Shown: positions 32,858-43,118 of the stretch, one piece after another
How positions within the stretch are numbered: the stretch's first letter is position 1
How the letters are laid out: every line of letters begins with the position of its first letter
Assembly (NCBI GenBank): GCA_000227525.2
Contig: AGIG01000028.1
Coordinates: 1 to 64,000, forward strand
Length of the DNA stretch: 64,000 nt
From: a gamma proteobacterium HIMB30
GTDB lineage: Bacteria > Pseudomonadota > Gammaproteobacteria > Pseudomonadales > Litorivicinaceae
Direction of reading: 5' to 3'
The notes under the pieces: model-generated
What the model saw: the letters and a program-made list of their open reading frames with translations, nothing else
The model's database searches: none
What the model was told of the DNA's origin: nothing
Position numbers and translations under genes: made by a program

Positions 32858-33837
32858 AACCGCTTGCCATTACACCTGGTGACCCTGGCGGTATTGGACC
32901 CGATCTCTGTATTCAAGCGGCCATCGACGGCGAACTCGAAGGATTGGTCATCGCGGACCCTGAAATCATCAAACGTCGCGCAGAGATTCTCGGCCTTCCC
33001 GTCAGTATTGAGGATGCAGATCACTACAATCCAGACCGTACTCAAGGCGTGATCTATGTTGATCCAGTGGCAGCACCTGATCCGATCAACGAACCTGGTG
33101 TCTCAGATCCGATAAACGCTGGCTATTGCCTGCTGTCGATTGAACATGCTCTCACGGGCATACAACAAAAGCGCTACCGTGCACTGGTGACTGGACCTGT
33201 GAATAAAGCAACAATCCGCGATGGCGGTTTCGAATCGTTCACTGGTCACACAGAATTCTTGAGAGATTTCTTCGGTCTCCCTGAAGTGGTGATGATGTTG
33301 GCATCAACCGACTGTCGCGTGGCATTAGTGACCACCCACCTACCCCTGACTGAGGTTCCCAAAGCCATCACACGAGAGCGGATCGAAACGGTAACCAATA
33401 TCGTAATCAACGCCTTCGCTGAAGTATTCCAACTGCCAAACCCGCGGATCCATGTGCTTGGGTTAAACCCTCATGCGGGTGAAGACGGTCATTTGGGTCG
33501 GGAGGAAATTGAGATCATTCGGCCTGCTCTTGAAGCGTTGCGAGTTCAGCACCCGCATGTCCATCTCGAGGGACCCTTACCCGCTGATACAGCATTCACA
33601 CCGGAACTTAGAGCTCAAGCCGATTGCCATATCGCGATGTATCACGACCAAGGACTCCCGGTGGTGAAATATCAAGGATTCGGTGATTCCGTCAATATCA
33701 CCCTCGGACTTCCGATCGTTCGAACAAGCGTCGACCATGGAACTGCACTGAATTTGGCTGGAAGAGGGTTGGCGAGCACCGGGGGTCTGGTCGCGGCAAT
33801 CCGGGAAGCGAATCGGTTAACCGCTCAAATCGCCTAA
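32854..33837 (+). CDS. pdxA: 4-hydroxythreonine-4-phosphate dehydrogenase
   Basis: NAD-dependent step of vitamin B6 synthesis. The 327-residue protein has TPGDPGGIGPDL, GHTEFL, GLNPHAGEDG and MYHDQGLPVVKY, which hold the metal histidines and substrate residues. ATGA overlap with surA. Confidence 0.96.
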   Translation: MKPLAITPGDPGGIGPDLCIQAAIDGELEGLVIADPEIIKRRAEILGLPVSIEDADHYNPDRTQGVIYVDPVAAPDPINEPGVSDPINAGYCLLSIEHALTGIQQKRYRALVTGPVNKATIRDGGFESFTGHTEFLRDFFGLPEVVMMLASTDCRVALVTTHLPLTEVPKAITRERIETVTNIVINAFAEVFQLPNPRIHVLGLNPHAGEDGHLGREEIEIIRPALEALRVQHPHVHLEGPLPADTAFTPELRAQADCHIAMYHDQGLPVVKYQGFGDSVNITLGLPIVRTSVDHGTALNLAGRGLASTGGLVAAIREANRLTAQIA

Positions 33838-33881
33838 ACAATCCTTGCCTCAGGTACACTTGGTGTTTTGTAGGAAGTAAC

Positions 33882-34685
33882 GTGTCCAAACAACTCGCCC
33901 GATCAGCACGGAAACGTTTTGGTCAGAACTTTCTGATCGATGGTCGCGTGGTTGATGCCATTTTGGCGTCAATCAACGCATCTGCTTCAGACACTGTTGT
34001 TGAAATCGGTCCCGGTCATGGGGCAATAACCGAAGGATTATTCGCCTCTCGATGCGATCTCATCCTCATCGAATTAGATCGCGATTTGGTAGCCGGACTA
34101 TTGGCGAGCTTCGTCAGTCAGTCTCCCGAGCGGTGCCGGCTTCTCAACGAAGATGTTCTCAAAGTGGACTTTACGCAGTTAGGTCATGCCCTGCGGATTG
34201 TCGGTAATCTGCCATATAACATCTCAACACCCTTGCTATTCAAACTTCTAGATTGCGGGAATCAGATTCAAGATATTCACGTGATGCTGCAAAAGGAAGT
34301 CGTCAATCGGATCGTCGCTGTGCCTGGCGAATCAGCCTATGGTCGGTTAGGCGTCATGATACAGGCGACTGCGCGTGTTGAATCGTTGATTGATGTATCA
34401 CCTGAATGTTTCGCACCACCGCCAAAAGTCAATTCTGGTGTCGTTCGAATTATTCCTGATGAAAAAAAACGCGCATTAATTGACTCAATGGATACGCTGG
34501 CGCTCCTCGTTCGTCAGGCATTTAGCCAGCGGCGTAAGACACTGAGAAATAACCTCAAAGATCTTTTGAATTTAGAAGAATTTGAAACCCTCGGCATTAA
34601 TCCAACCGATCGACCAGAACGTCTGTCTGTGGGAACCTACGTAGAACTCGCTAACTATTTGGGTCGTAGACAGGGAAACGTGTGA
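33882..34685 (+). CDS. rsmA: 16S rRNA dimethyladenosine transferase
   Basis: Dimethylates two adenines near the 16S 3' end (KsgA). The 267-residue SAM methyltransferase has FGQNFLID, VVEIGPGHGAITE (SAM motif I) and the catalytic GNLPYNIS. GTG start with AGGAAG before it. Overlaps or abuts apaG. Confidence 0.96.
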   Translation: MSKQLARSARKRFGQNFLIDGRVVDAILASINASASDTVVEIGPGHGAITEGLFASRCDLILIELDRDLVAGLLASFVSQSPERCRLLNEDVLKVDFTQLGHALRIVGNLPYNISTPLLFKLLDCGNQIQDIHVMLQKEVVNRIVAVPGESAYGRLGVMIQATARVESLIDVSPECFAPPPKVNSGVVRIIPDEKKRALIDSMDTLALLVRQAFSQRRKTLRNNLKDLLNLEEFETLGINPTDRPERLSVGTYVELANYLGRRQGNV

Positions 34686-35065
34686 TGCAGGATTTAAGAT
34701 ACCAAGTCGAAGTCAATGCGCAGGCCACCTATATCGAGGCCCAATCCAACCCATCCGATGGGCGCTTTGTCTTTACTTATACGGTGAGGATTGAAAATAA
34801 CGGGACATTACCAGCACAACTGTTACACCGTTATTGGAAAATTACCGATGGTGAAGGCGGAGTTCGTGAGGTCCATGGAGACGGAGTGGTTGGAGAACAG
34901 CCAACCATTGTTCCAGGCGATGAGTTCACCTACACCTCGGGAGCAATCCTTGAAACCGCAATCGGGACCATGGAAGGTTACTTTGAAATGGTCGCCTCAG
35001 ATGGCGAAATTTTTAAAGCAAAAATCCCGGTATTTACGCTATTAAACCCAGGGGCATTGCACTGA
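34685..35065 (+). CDS. apaG: ApaG domain protein
   Basis: A 126-residue Fn3-like ApaG/DUF525 protein (RFVFTYTVRIENNG; HRYWKITDGEGGVREVHGDGVVGEQP; GYFEMVASDG). Its biochemical role is not firmly known. ATG 34685 shares one base with the rsmA stop; a GTG one codon earlier is possible. It shares one base with apaH. Confidence 0.93.
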   Translation: MQDLRYQVEVNAQATYIEAQSNPSDGRFVFTYTVRIENNGTLPAQLLHRYWKITDGEGGVREVHGDGVVGEQPTIVPGDEFTYTSGAILETAIGTMEGYFEMVASDGEIFKAKIPVFTLLNPGALH

Positions 35066-35880
35066 TGGCCACCTATGTGGTGGGCGATGTTCAAGGCTGT
35101 TGGGGCGCTTTTCAGAGACTGCTCTCTGCACTATCGTTTGACCCTCAAAATGATCACATGGTTTTCGCCGGCGACTTGATCGCGCGTGGAGAAGATTCAG
35201 CTGCTGTAATGCAGTGGGTGTTAGATCATCACGATGCGTGCTCAGCCGTTCTTGGTAATCACGACCTTAACTTTTTAGCCGTCGCATCAGGGATTCGCGA
35301 AGCGAAACCGAAAGACCGAACTCAGCAACTTGTCGACTCAGTCATCTGTGAGGATGTGATCAATTGGTACCGCCAATGCCCGCTCGCAAAGGATTATCCT
35401 GAGCATCATGCGATCGTGATTCATGCCGGTATCTGGCCGCTATTTGACAGAGACACGCTGCTCTCAGAGGTCCAACTGGTTCATCAACGATTGTCTGGCG
35501 ATGACTGGGTCGAATCGCTTCGGTCAATGTACGGTAATACGCCTGCGCACTTCAATGATGCGCGAACAAATGACGAAAAGGCACGCTTTTTAATCAACGC
35601 CTGTACTCGAATGCGCTTTGTTGATTCTCACACGCTGGCACTTGATTTTAATTGTAAAGATGCACCCGAACTCGCGCCGATCGATTTGTGTCCATGGATG
35701 GATGCACCCGGGCGAGTGACGATTGATCGACAGATTATTTTTGGTCATTGGGCGACTCTGAACGGTCGCAGAAACGAGTCAGATCTGATTGCATTGGATA
35801 CAGGTTGTGTTTGGGGTGGCAACCTCACAGCCATTCGACTCGATGATCGTCAATTGGTGCAGGTAGCATCCGGTGTTTGA
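35065..35880 (+). CDS. apaH: Symmetrical Ap4A hydrolase
   Basis: Splits diadenosine tetraphosphate into two ADP, controlling alarmone Ap4A and RNA caps. The 271-residue calcineurin-like phosphoesterase has GDVQGCW, FAGDLIARG, LGNHDLNFL and FGHWATL, the metal-ligand motifs. Coupled to apaG; overlaps cca by eight bases. Confidence 0.95.
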   Translation: MATYVVGDVQGCWGAFQRLLSALSFDPQNDHMVFAGDLIARGEDSAAVMQWVLDHHDACSAVLGNHDLNFLAVASGIREAKPKDRTQQLVDSVICEDVINWYRQCPLAKDYPEHHAIVIHAGIWPLFDRDTLLSEVQLVHQRLSGDDWVESLRSMYGNTPAHFNDARTNDEKARFLINACTRMRFVDSHTLALDFNCKDAPELAPIDLCPWMDAPGRVTIDRQIIFGHWATLNGRRNESDLIALDTGCVWGGNLTAIRLDDRQLVQVASGV

Positions 35881-37012
35881 TTTAAAACGCCTTTTTGCTC
35901 CACTGACAGGAGTCGATCTCGACCATTTAGAGATCTATGTGGTCGGTGGCGCTGTTCGCGACTCGTTACTTGGATTGACTCCAAAAGACGTTGATTTCGT
36001 CGCGGTCGGAACGACTCCTGAAACATTCGTGGAACTCGGCTTCCAACAAGTCGGACAGGATTTCCCTGTATTTTTGCACCCGAAAAGTCATGCCGAAATC
36101 GCGCTAGCTCGGACAGAACGGAAGACACGCCAAGGCCACACTGGTTTTGTTGTACACACAGATCCTACTGTTACACTGGAAACGGATCTCCTACGCCGCG
36201 ATTTCACAATCAATGCCATGGCTGTGTCTCGAACCGGCGAGCTGATTGATCCATATGGTGGGGAAAAGGATCTTCAATCACACCAATTGCGTCACGTTTC
36301 TAGCGCTTTCTCAGAAGATCCATTGCGCGTTCTTCGGGGTATTCGCTTTCTCGCACAACTCGGTGCGTTTGAATTTCAAATCGCACCAGAAACCAGATCA
36401 ATGATGCAGTCAATGTCAGCCTATCTGGTTGAACTCTCTGTCGAACGGATCGTCGTCGAACTCGATAAAACGCTCTCATCGAGTCACCCCCTTTTGGGAC
36501 TTCAACACCTCTCCGATCTCGGAATAACTAATGTGCTTGTGCCTGCACTTGAAACGCTACCAGACCAGTTTCTGTGCCAATCGACCGATGCACGTTTGGC
36601 AGAGTGGATGATTCTGAATCAGCCGACAATCGAATGCATTGAACGGTATGGGAAAAAGTTTCGGTTGACCAATCAACGCACGGCTTTTTTAAAGGCAGCA
36701 ACCCGCCTCAAAAATTTAACGTTAGAAGACGCAGCACAGTGTCTCCACGTATTCGGTCAACTCGGCTGGTTACGAGGGAACCAACCCGATGAGGGTATCG
36801 ACCAATTGCTTGTAGAATTCGATCAATCGGGTCAAATGACGATCCCCATCGGACGCTGGTTTGAGATCCGACAACGCGTTCGGCAGGTCTCCGCTGAACA
36901 ATTCATCGAACAAGGGCTGAGTGGTCAAACGCTGGGCGACGCAATTGATGCTGAACGCTTGAGTGTTCTTTCGATCGAAATCTCCGCGCCAGGGACCGCT
37001 CCCGGTTTGTAA
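35873..37012 (+). CDS. cca: CCA-adding tRNA nucleotidyltransferase
   Basis: Adds or repairs the tRNA 3' CCA. The 379-residue class II enzyme has IYVVGGAVRDSLLGLTPKDVDFV and RRDFTINAMAV in the head, and EDPLRVLRGIRFLAQL after it. It lacks a recognisable HD motif and is shorter than the 412-residue E. coli form. GTG start. Its last 29 codons are antisense to the end of folB. Confidence 0.93.
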   Translation: MFDLKRLFAPLTGVDLDHLEIYVVGGAVRDSLLGLTPKDVDFVAVGTTPETFVELGFQQVGQDFPVFLHPKSHAEIALARTERKTRQGHTGFVVHTDPTVTLETDLLRRDFTINAMAVSRTGELIDPYGGEKDLQSHQLRHVSSAFSEDPLRVLRGIRFLAQLGAFEFQIAPETRSMMQSMSAYLVELSVERIVVELDKTLSSSHPLLGLQHLSDLGITNVLVPALETLPDQFLCQSTDARLAEWMILNQPTIECIERYGKKFRLTNQRTAFLKAATRLKNLTLEDAAQCLHVFGQLGWLRGNQPDEGIDQLLVEFDQSGQMTIPIGRWFEIRQRVRQVSAEQFIEQGLSGQTLGDAIDAERLSVLSIEISAPGTAPGL

Positions 37013-37299
37013 AGCCTGCCCGTCACTTCGGCGACTCGGTCATCCCACAGAACGATTTCCAGAAGATCGGTCAAGCGTTTTTCGATCAAGTTACAGTGTT
37101 CTCTGGCAGCTGCGGCCTGGATGTCATGGCACAACGCACCATAATCAAGCGTATCTTCAAGATCATCAGACTCAGCGGCATCTGAGAGTGAAATTTTGAT
37201 GACCAAGTCGAGGTACAACGGCTGCGGATTTTCTTTTTCATGCAAGTACACCCCGACCAAGGAAAGCAGTGGGAGTCTTGAAACATACATCGTATCCAT
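36925..37299 (-). CDS. folB: Dihydroneopterin aldolase
   Basis: Folate pathway enzyme. From ATG 37299 (shared with the tsaD stop, TAATG) the 124-residue protein has LVGVYLHEKENPQPLYLDLVI, LDYGALCHDI, NLIEKRLTDLLE and the C-terminal KPGAVPGA. The usual HEKE glutamate is present. Its final 28 codons overlap the end of cca on the other strand, and its tail runs about 19 residues past the conserved part. Confidence 0.9.
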   Translation of the reverse strand: MDTMYVSRLPLLSLVGVYLHEKENPQPLYLDLVIKISLSDAAESDDLEDTLDYGALCHDIQAAAAREHCNLIEKRLTDLLEIVLWDDRVAEVTGRLYKPGAVPGAEISIERTLKRSASIASPSV

Positions 37300-38327
37300 T
37301 ACGACACCTTCGGTAATTCGCTTAAAGGCCAACGAGGCCGGATTGTCATCGCAAGTGTGGGATCAATCTGTCCGTGACTCAACCGCATTAGGCCGGCAAA
37401 GGCAATCATTGCACCATTATCTGTACAAAATTCAGGTGCAGGATATGCCACTTGGATCCCAGATGTTTCAAGCGACTTTAACGTTTGGCGTAACAGTCGA
37501 TTTGCACTGACACCACCCGACATCACAAGCGCTCGCGCTCCTGTTTCTGCAACCGCCCGCTCGCACTTGATCACCAGAGTATCAACCACCGCCTGTTGGA
37601 AACTAGCGGCCAAATCCGCTTTTGCTTGTTCATCGAGTTGATTGGTTTTAACTAAACGACGCGCTTCGGTCAGCACTTGCGTTTTCAGCCCCGAAAAACT
37701 GAAATCACATCCCGGCCGGTCAGTCATCGGACGCGCAAAACGAAATCGTGTCGCATCGCCATGGTCAGCCAAAGCCGCGATTTTAGGGCCACCTGGATAA
37801 CCCAGTTCGAGTAATTTCGCTGTTTTATCAAAAGCTTCACCGGCCGCATCATCAAGCGTTGTCCCCAGCAATTGATAATCACCGATACCACGAACCAGAA
37901 TCAGCTGCGAATGACCACCACTGACCAACAAAGCGACAAAGGGTATCTGAAGGTCAGGAGTTTCCATTAATGGTGCAAGGAGGTGACCCTCCATATGATG
38001 AATCCCAAGCGCAGGTCGATCCAACGAAAACGCGAGCGCCTTGCCGAAGGTAGCTCCCACCAACAAGGCGCCCAGAAGACCTGGTCCTGTCGTGTAAGCA
38101 ACCGCATCAATATCAACCAAATCCAAACCTGAAGCGGCAACCGTCTCGTCAACCAGAGGACGGAGATAACGAACGTGGTCGCGTGAAGCAAGCTCAGGAA
38201 CGACCCCACCGTAGTGCGCGTGAACATCGATTTGACTATGAACGCGATGCGCCATCAGCCCGTCCCGCTGACTGTAAATCGCGATTCCAGTCTCATCACA
38301 TGAAGTTTCGATCCCTAAGACACGCAC
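37299..38327 (-). CDS. tsaD: tRNA threonylcarbamoyladenosine transferase TsaD
   Basis: Installs t6A37 in ANN-decoding tRNAs. From GTG 38327 (AAGGGA upstream) the 342-residue protein begins [14 protein letters not shown]. It has HMEGHLLAP (metal histidines), [14 protein letters not shown] and [12 protein letters not shown]. The open frame upstream of 38327 is not conserved. Divergent from rpsU as in many gammaproteobacteria. Confidence 0.96.
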   Translation of the reverse strand: MRVLGIETSCDETGIAIYSQRDGLMAHRVHSQIDVHAHYGGVVPELASRDHVRYLRPLVDETVAASGLDLVDIDAVAYTTGPGLLGALLVGATFGKALAFSLDRPALGIHHMEGHLLAPLMETPDLQIPFVALLVSGGHSQLILVRGIGDYQLLGTTLDDAAGEAFDKTAKLLELGYPGGPKIAALADHGDATRFRFARPMTDRPGCDFSFSGLKTQVLTEARRLVKTNQLDEQAKADLAASFQQAVVDTLVIKCERAVAETGARALVMSGGVSANRLLRQTLKSLETSGIQVAYPAPEFCTDNGAMIAFAGLMRLSHGQIDPTLAMTIRPRWPLSELPKVS

Positions 38328-38423
38328 TTGGTTCCCTTTTTCTCTCGACACTGGTATTCTCTCGCGCCCCAAGTGGGGATACCAAATTCACACTGAGTTT
38401 AATTTAAGGATAGGTGCATTTTA

Positions 38424-38639
38424 ATGCCTGCGGTAAAAATTAAAGACAACGAGCCCTTCGACGTCGCACTTCGTCGCTTTAAGCGTGCATGCGAAAAAGC
38501 CGGCGTTCTTTCTGAAGTTCGTCGTCGTGAGTGCTACGAAAAGCCAACAACCCTTCGCAAGCGTGCGGCTGCTGCGGCTGTCAAACGTCATTTAAAGAAG
38601 GTATCTCGCGAAACCAAAAAATTCGAACGTCTCTATTAA
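38424..38639 (+). CDS. rpsU: 30S ribosomal protein S21
   Basis: 71 residues beginning [20 protein letters not shown] and ending in the basic KKFERLY-type tail. First gene of the macromolecular synthesis operon (rpsU, yqeY, dnaG, rpoD). A small CCCC-AAGT-GGGG hairpin lies in the 5' region (near 38370), of unclear meaning. Confidence 0.97.
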   Translation: MPAVKIKDNEPFDVALRRFKRACEKAGVLSEVRRRECYEKPTTLRKRAAAAAVKRHLKKVSRETKKFERLY

Positions 38640-38655
38640 TCGCTGAGGCGTTCGC

Positions 38656-39102
38656 GTGAGTCCACTCAAGAACACTCTCACTGAAGCCATGAAGGATGCC
38701 ATGCGGGCGAAAGAAAAATTTCGTCTCGGTGTCATTCGGATGGCACTCGCTGAGATCAAACGCGTTGAAGTGGATGAACGGATTGATGTCGACGACGCGC
38801 GTTGTCTTGCCATCATCGATAAAATGTCAAAGCAACGCCGTGATGCAGCCAACCAATTCGTTGATGGTGGGCGCCAGGATCTTGCCGACAATGAATTGGC
38901 GGAAGTTGAAGTTCTCAAAGAATTCCTGCCCGCACAGCTCTCGGAAAACGAAATCATAGCGCTGATCGACGAGACAATTGCCACGACTGGCGCATCTGGC
39001 CCCCAAGGCATGGGCCAAGTAATGGGGCAATTAAAATCCAAAGTCCAGGGGCGCGCTGATATGCAAGTGATCAGTCAGCTGGTCAAAGAGCGCCTCAGCT
39101 AA
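38656..39102 (+). CDS. yqeY: GatB/YqeY domain protein
   Basis: 148 residues, GTG start, resembling the C-terminal tRNA-binding domain of GatB (KFRLGVIRMALAEIKRVEVDERI; FLPAQLSENEI; GPQGMGQVMGQLK). The role is uncertain; it may bind tRNA. Position between rpsU and dnaG is common in Pseudomonas-type genomes. A weak inverted repeat (ATCCGA/TCGGAT, 39103-39124) follows and may attenuate readthrough into dnaG. Confidence 0.93.
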   Translation: MSPLKNTLTEAMKDAMRAKEKFRLGVIRMALAEIKRVEVDERIDVDDARCLAIIDKMSKQRRDAANQFVDGGRQDLADNELAEVEVLKEFLPAQLSENEIIALIDETIATTGASGPQGMGQVMGQLKSKVQGRADMQVISQLVKERLS

Positions 39103-39160
39103 ATCCGATTTCTAAAATTCGGATACACTCTCAACACTGATCTGAACTATCGGGTGTCAA

Positions 39161-41053
39161 GTGGCTGGACGAATTCCTGATTCATTTATCGAAACACTGA
39201 ACGACCGCGTCAACATCGTTGATGTGATCAGCACTCGTGTGACGCTGAAAAAGTCAGGCCGTGAGTATCATGGCCGCTGCCCCTTCCATGATGATTCATC
39301 GCCTTCGTTTTCAGTGAGTCCCGATAAGCAGGTGTATCACTGCTTCGGCTGCGGCGCTTCCGGCGGACTGATTAGTTTCGTGATGGAGTATGACAAGATC
39401 GATTTTATTAGCGCGATTGAAAACTTAGCGTCACTGGCAGGCCTCGAAGTTCCAACAGAAGCGGCCGACCCCGAATCCGGACAGCGTAAAGCGCTCTACG
39501 CGATCATAGAACAAGCGGATCAAGCGTTCAGAAAGGCCTTGAAGTCCAATCCGAATCGAGAGCGTGCGGTCAATTATTTGAAAGGCCGTGGCCTGACAGG
39601 ACTCATTGCCCACCGATTTGGTCTCGGATACGCGCCAGATGGGTGGCGTTTTTTGTTCGATCAACTCGGCACTGAGTCGCAAACAAAAAAGCAGCTGCTT
39701 GATGCGGGTCTCACCGTTGTGAATTCGCAGGGGCGAGAATACGATCGGTTTCGAGAGCGGGTGATGTTCCCAATTCGAGACATCCGCGGGCGAACCATCG
39801 CATTCGGGGGCCGTGTTCTTGACGAGAGTAAGCCCAAATATCTGAATAGCCCAGAGACAAAACTATTTCATAAAAGCGACACGCTGTACGGTCTCTACGA
39901 GGCCCGTCAGGCCTGCCGGTCGTTAGACCGTGTATTGGTTGTTGAAGGCTACATGGACGTGGTTGCATTGGCACAATTCGGGATCGATTTCGCCGTCGCA
40001 ACACTCGGAACTGCGTTGACAGGCCAACATCTCGATCGACTCAGTCGGCAAACGGCGCAAGTCATCGTCTGCTTTGATGGAGATCAAGCGGGCCGCACCG
40101 CGGCAAAACGTGCGTTGGATACGATGCTCCCCTTTTTAAGTGACGAATTCAGTATTCGATTTCTATTTTTACCCGACGGTCATGATCCTGATTCACTGGT
40201 ACGTGATGAAGGAACCGATGCCTTTCTGAGTCGATTAAACGAAGCACTTCCTGCATCCGAGGCGCTGATCGGCTTACTCGCCGATGAAGTCGATATGACA
40301 AAAATCGATGGGCGCGCTCGACTCACCGCACTCGCTTTACCAAAAATTGCCAAAATTCCAACGAGTATCTATCGCTCACTAATGCTCGATTCGTTAAGTG
40401 AACTGTCTGGGACTCGTCGGATAGATCTCGATACACGATTGCAGGATCTTCAGATCGAACCGTCTCGTGTGGACGTACAACCAGGCGAAATACCGACCTC
40501 GGATACGACGACGAAGATCGATGCGGAGATGATGAGCTTTGAATCGTTGAGACACAACGAAGACGAACAACACGAGGATTTTGCAGATCACCTTGAACCA
40601 CCAATGGAGATGGATACTCCAATTGAAGTGCTGCCGAAAATCCAATTTCCAGATCCTGATAAACCAGAACCACTTGCAAATCGATTGCTGTGGCTTGTAT
40701 TACAAAATCCGATGCTCTTGACTGAGCCAGTCCCCATCCCAGAACGCAGTCGCCTGGTGAATATTCATCCGCTGATACAAGTTTTCGATTGGATCATCCG
40801 AAGCGATAAACCGACAACTGCAGGGTTAATGGGGCACTTCAGCGGAACAGAACTCGGTCGATTATTATCAAAACTGCTGAATCAGGAAGCACTCTTCAGT
40901 GAAAGCGCTTATGAGGCAGAATTCAACGATGGCCTCCATCAGCTCAAGAAACAGTTGGTGACAGAGTCGATGAAGCTTTTGGCAGAAGACGCGAAGCGCG
41001 GGAAAATTTCCGCTGAAGACTTGCATCAGGCACTCACAGCGCATAAAAAGTAA
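39161..41053 (+). CDS. dnaG: DNA primase
   Basis: Makes RNA primers at the replication fork. The 630-residue protein begins with GTG and has the zinc ribbon CPFHDDSSPSF...YHCFGCGASG (residues near 40-65), the primase core GRVLDESKPKYLNSPET, a Toprim domain (VVEGYMDVVAL; FDGDQAGRTAAKRA) and a C-terminal DnaB-binding helical domain after an acidic linker. Confidence 0.97.
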   Translation: MAGRIPDSFIETLNDRVNIVDVISTRVTLKKSGREYHGRCPFHDDSSPSFSVSPDKQVYHCFGCGASGGLISFVMEYDKIDFISAIENLASLAGLEVPTEAADPESGQRKALYAIIEQADQAFRKALKSNPNRERAVNYLKGRGLTGLIAHRFGLGYAPDGWRFLFDQLGTESQTKKQLLDAGLTVVNSQGREYDRFRERVMFPIRDIRGRTIAFGGRVLDESKPKYLNSPETKLFHKSDTLYGLYEARQACRSLDRVLVVEGYMDVVALAQFGIDFAVATLGTALTGQHLDRLSRQTAQVIVCFDGDQAGRTAAKRALDTMLPFLSDEFSIRFLFLPDGHDPDSLVRDEGTDAFLSRLNEALPASEALIGLLADEVDMTKIDGRARLTALALPKIAKIPTSIYRSLMLDSLSELSGTRRIDLDTRLQDLQIEPSRVDVQPGEIPTSDTTTKIDAEMMSFESLRHNEDEQHEDFADHLEPPMEMDTPIEVLPKIQFPDPDKPEPLANRLLWLVLQNPMLLTEPVPIPERSRLVNIHPLIQVFDWIIRSDKPTTAGLMGHFSGTELGRLLSKLLNQEALFSESAYEAEFNDGLHQLKKQLVTESMKLLAEDAKRGKISAEDLHQALTAHKK

Positions 41054-41082
41054 TGAAAATTACTGCGGAATCCGTGTATAAT
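41054..41082 (+). promoter_or_regulatory. Putative rpoD promoter
   Basis: Perfect -10 TATAAT (41077-41082) with a weak -35 TGAAAA (41054-41059) 17 bp upstream, immediately after the dnaG stop. It would give rpoD a separate transcript. Confidence 0.5.
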
Positions 41083-41120
41083 ATGCGGCCTTTTTCACAA
41101 CACATTTCTTAGGTCAGTTC

Positions 41121-42998
41121 ATGGCAGAAAAACCGTTAGATCAGGAACTTACGCAAACCGAGCAACGTCAATCACGTCTTAAAGAGTTGATTGCGAAGGG
41201 TAAGGAACAAGGATACCTCACCTACGCTGAGGTCAATGATCACCTCCCCGAGGAAATTGCAGATCCTGATCAGGTTGAAGACATCATTCGTATGATCGGC
41301 GATATGGGGATCGCGGTTGGTGAAGAAGCGCCTGACGACGATCAACTACTGCTCGGTGAAAATTCTGCAGCAACTGACGATTCAGCTGCTGAAGAAGCAG
41401 CGGCTGCGCTTGCTTCTGTCGAAAATGACGTGGGTCGGACAACGGATCCAGTGCGTATGTACATGCGTGAAATGGGTACGGTTGAGCTCCTCACACGCGA
41501 AGGCGAGATCGTAATTGCCAAACGGATTGAAGAAGGTATCCGTGAAGTCATGCAAGCCATGGCCTACTACCCTGGCATTGTTGACTCAGTGCTTGCAATT
41601 TACGACCGAATTCAGTCAGAAGAAGGACGTATGTCTGACCTACTCGCCGGTTTCTTGGATCCAGATCCGGCTGATGAAGAGCCTGTTGAGGCCGCTTCAA
41701 CCGAAGAAGTGAGTGATCAAGACTTTGACGACTCAGATTCAGACGATGAGGACGATGACTCGGACGATAGCGATGAGGAAGAGGGAGATACGGGCCCCGA
41801 CCCTGAAGAAGTCAGGGCGCGCTTTGAAGCACTTCGGGTAAACCTTGCGAAAGCCGAAAAAGTGATTGCAAAAAAAGGGCGCGATTCCAAAGAGTCCAAA
41901 GATGCGCTCAATGCAATTGGCGATGTGTTCTCTTCGCTGAAGCTTACGCCTCGACTGTTTGATGAACTCTGCATCGAGTTTCGGACTGTGCTCGACTCAA
42001 TCCGAAATCAAGAGCGAGAAATCTTAAGGCTGTGTACCAAGCAAGGGAAGCTCGACCGGAAAGTCTTCATTAAAGAATGGCACGGCAATGAGACTAATTT
42101 TGAATGGATCCCAGGCGTTGCCAAAAAGAAGAAATCTGAAAAACTCGAAGCCGTAATCCCGGATGTGCAACGTTGTCAAGCTCGGCTCCAGTCCATCGCT
42201 GAAGGAGTAGGTGTCACTATTCCAGAGTTACGCGAAGTCAATCGTCGCTTATCAATGGGCGAAGCGAAGGCACGTCGAGCCAAGAAAGATATGGTTGAAG
42301 CGAACCTACGTCTTGTGATTTCAATTGCTAAGAAATATACCAATCGCGGCCTCCAATTTTTGGATCTGATCCAAGAAGGCAACATTGGCCTGATGAAAGC
42401 AGTTGATAAATTCGAGTATCGACGCGGATACAAGTTTTCAACCTACGCCACTTGGTGGATACGCCAAGCGATTACTCGCTCGATCGCTGACCAAGCGCGT
42501 ACCATTCGTATTCCGGTCCACATGATCGAGACAATCAATAAACTCAATCGTATCAGCCGTCAGATGCTTCAAGAGATGGGACGGGAACCGACTCCGGAAG
42601 AGTTGGGTGAACGGATGGAAATGCCTGAAGATAAAGTTCGAAAGGTATTAAAAATCGCAAAAGAACCAATTTCGATGGAGACACCCATCGGTGACGATGA
42701 AGACAGCTCACTCGGCGATTTTATCGAGGATACAACAATCTCATCACCGGTTGATTCTGCCACTGTCGAAGGGTTAACCGAATCCACCCGACAAGTTCTT
42801 GCAAGTCTCACGGCACGAGAAGCGAAAGTCCTTCGCATGCGTTTCGGGATCGATATGAATACTGACCATACATTGGAAGAGGTCGGCAAACAGTTCGACG
42901 TCACGCGTGAGCGGATTCGTCAGATTGAAGCAAAAGCACTTCGTAAACTCAGACATCCAAGTCGCTCGGATCACCTGCGGTCATTTTTGGACGAGTAA
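41121..42998 (+). CDS. rpoD: RNA polymerase sigma factor RpoD (sigma-70)
   Basis: Primary sigma factor. The 625-residue protein has region 1.1, region 1.2 ([11 protein letters not shown]), and a long acidic non-conserved segment rich in Asp/Glu/Ser (about residues 195-225). Region 2 holds the [33 protein letters not shown] and RTIRIPVHM elements; region 3 follows, and region 4 has the [20 protein letters not shown] helix-turn-helix. Last gene of the operon. Confidence 0.98.
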   Translation: MAEKPLDQELTQTEQRQSRLKELIAKGKEQGYLTYAEVNDHLPEEIADPDQVEDIIRMIGDMGIAVGEEAPDDDQLLLGENSAATDDSAAEEAAAALASVENDVGRTTDPVRMYMREMGTVELLTREGEIVIAKRIEEGIREVMQAMAYYPGIVDSVLAIYDRIQSEEGRMSDLLAGFLDPDPADEEPVEAASTEEVSDQDFDDSDSDDEDDDSDDSDEEEGDTGPDPEEVRARFEALRVNLAKAEKVIAKKGRDSKESKDALNAIGDVFSSLKLTPRLFDELCIEFRTVLDSIRNQEREILRLCTKQGKLDRKVFIKEWHGNETNFEWIPGVAKKKKSEKLEAVIPDVQRCQARLQSIAEGVGVTIPELREVNRRLSMGEAKARRAKKDMVEANLRLVISIAKKYTNRGLQFLDLIQEGNIGLMKAVDKFEYRRGYKFSTYATWWIRQAITRSIADQARTIRIPVHMIETINKLNRISRQMLQEMGREPTPEELGERMEMPEDKVRKVLKIAKEPISMETPIGDDEDSSLGDFIEDTTISSPVDSATVEGLTESTRQVLASLTAREAKVLRMRFGIDMNTDHTLEEVGKQFDVTRERIRQIEAKALRKLRHPSRSDHLRSFLDE

Positions 42999-43016
42999 AC
43001 AACCGACAGCCCAAAG

Positions 43017-43059
43017 GATTTCTACCTTATGCAAATCGGTTATTTGCTAGGTAGAAATC
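43017..43059 (+). other. Long two-part hairpin after rpoD
   Basis: Outer stem GATTTCTACCT/AGGTAGAAATC (11 bp) and inner stem GCAAAT/ATTTGC (6 bp) with a 5-nt loop, 18 bases after the rpoD stop. It lacks a T-run on either side, so it may protect or process the rpoD mRNA 3' end rather than terminate. Confidence 0.6.
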
Positions 43060-43095
43060 GATAGTTGAAACTGTCCGAGATCGTGAGTTCAATAA

Positions 43096-43118
43096 CCTCT
43101 CGAACCAACAACGAGAGG
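43096..43118 (+). promoter_or_regulatory. Hairpin covering the ribosome site of the DsrE-like gene
   Basis: CCTCTCG (43096-43102) pairs with CGAGAGG (43112-43118) over 7 bp. The right arm contains the only good Shine-Dalgarno sequence (GAGAGG) before the ATG at 43129, so folding would hide it. Confidence 0.5.

Noticed and set aside
41700-41820. Acidic low-complexity stretch in rpoD as a possible insertion
   Set aside because: Gammaproteobacterial RpoD proteins normally carry an acidic, variable segment at this place.
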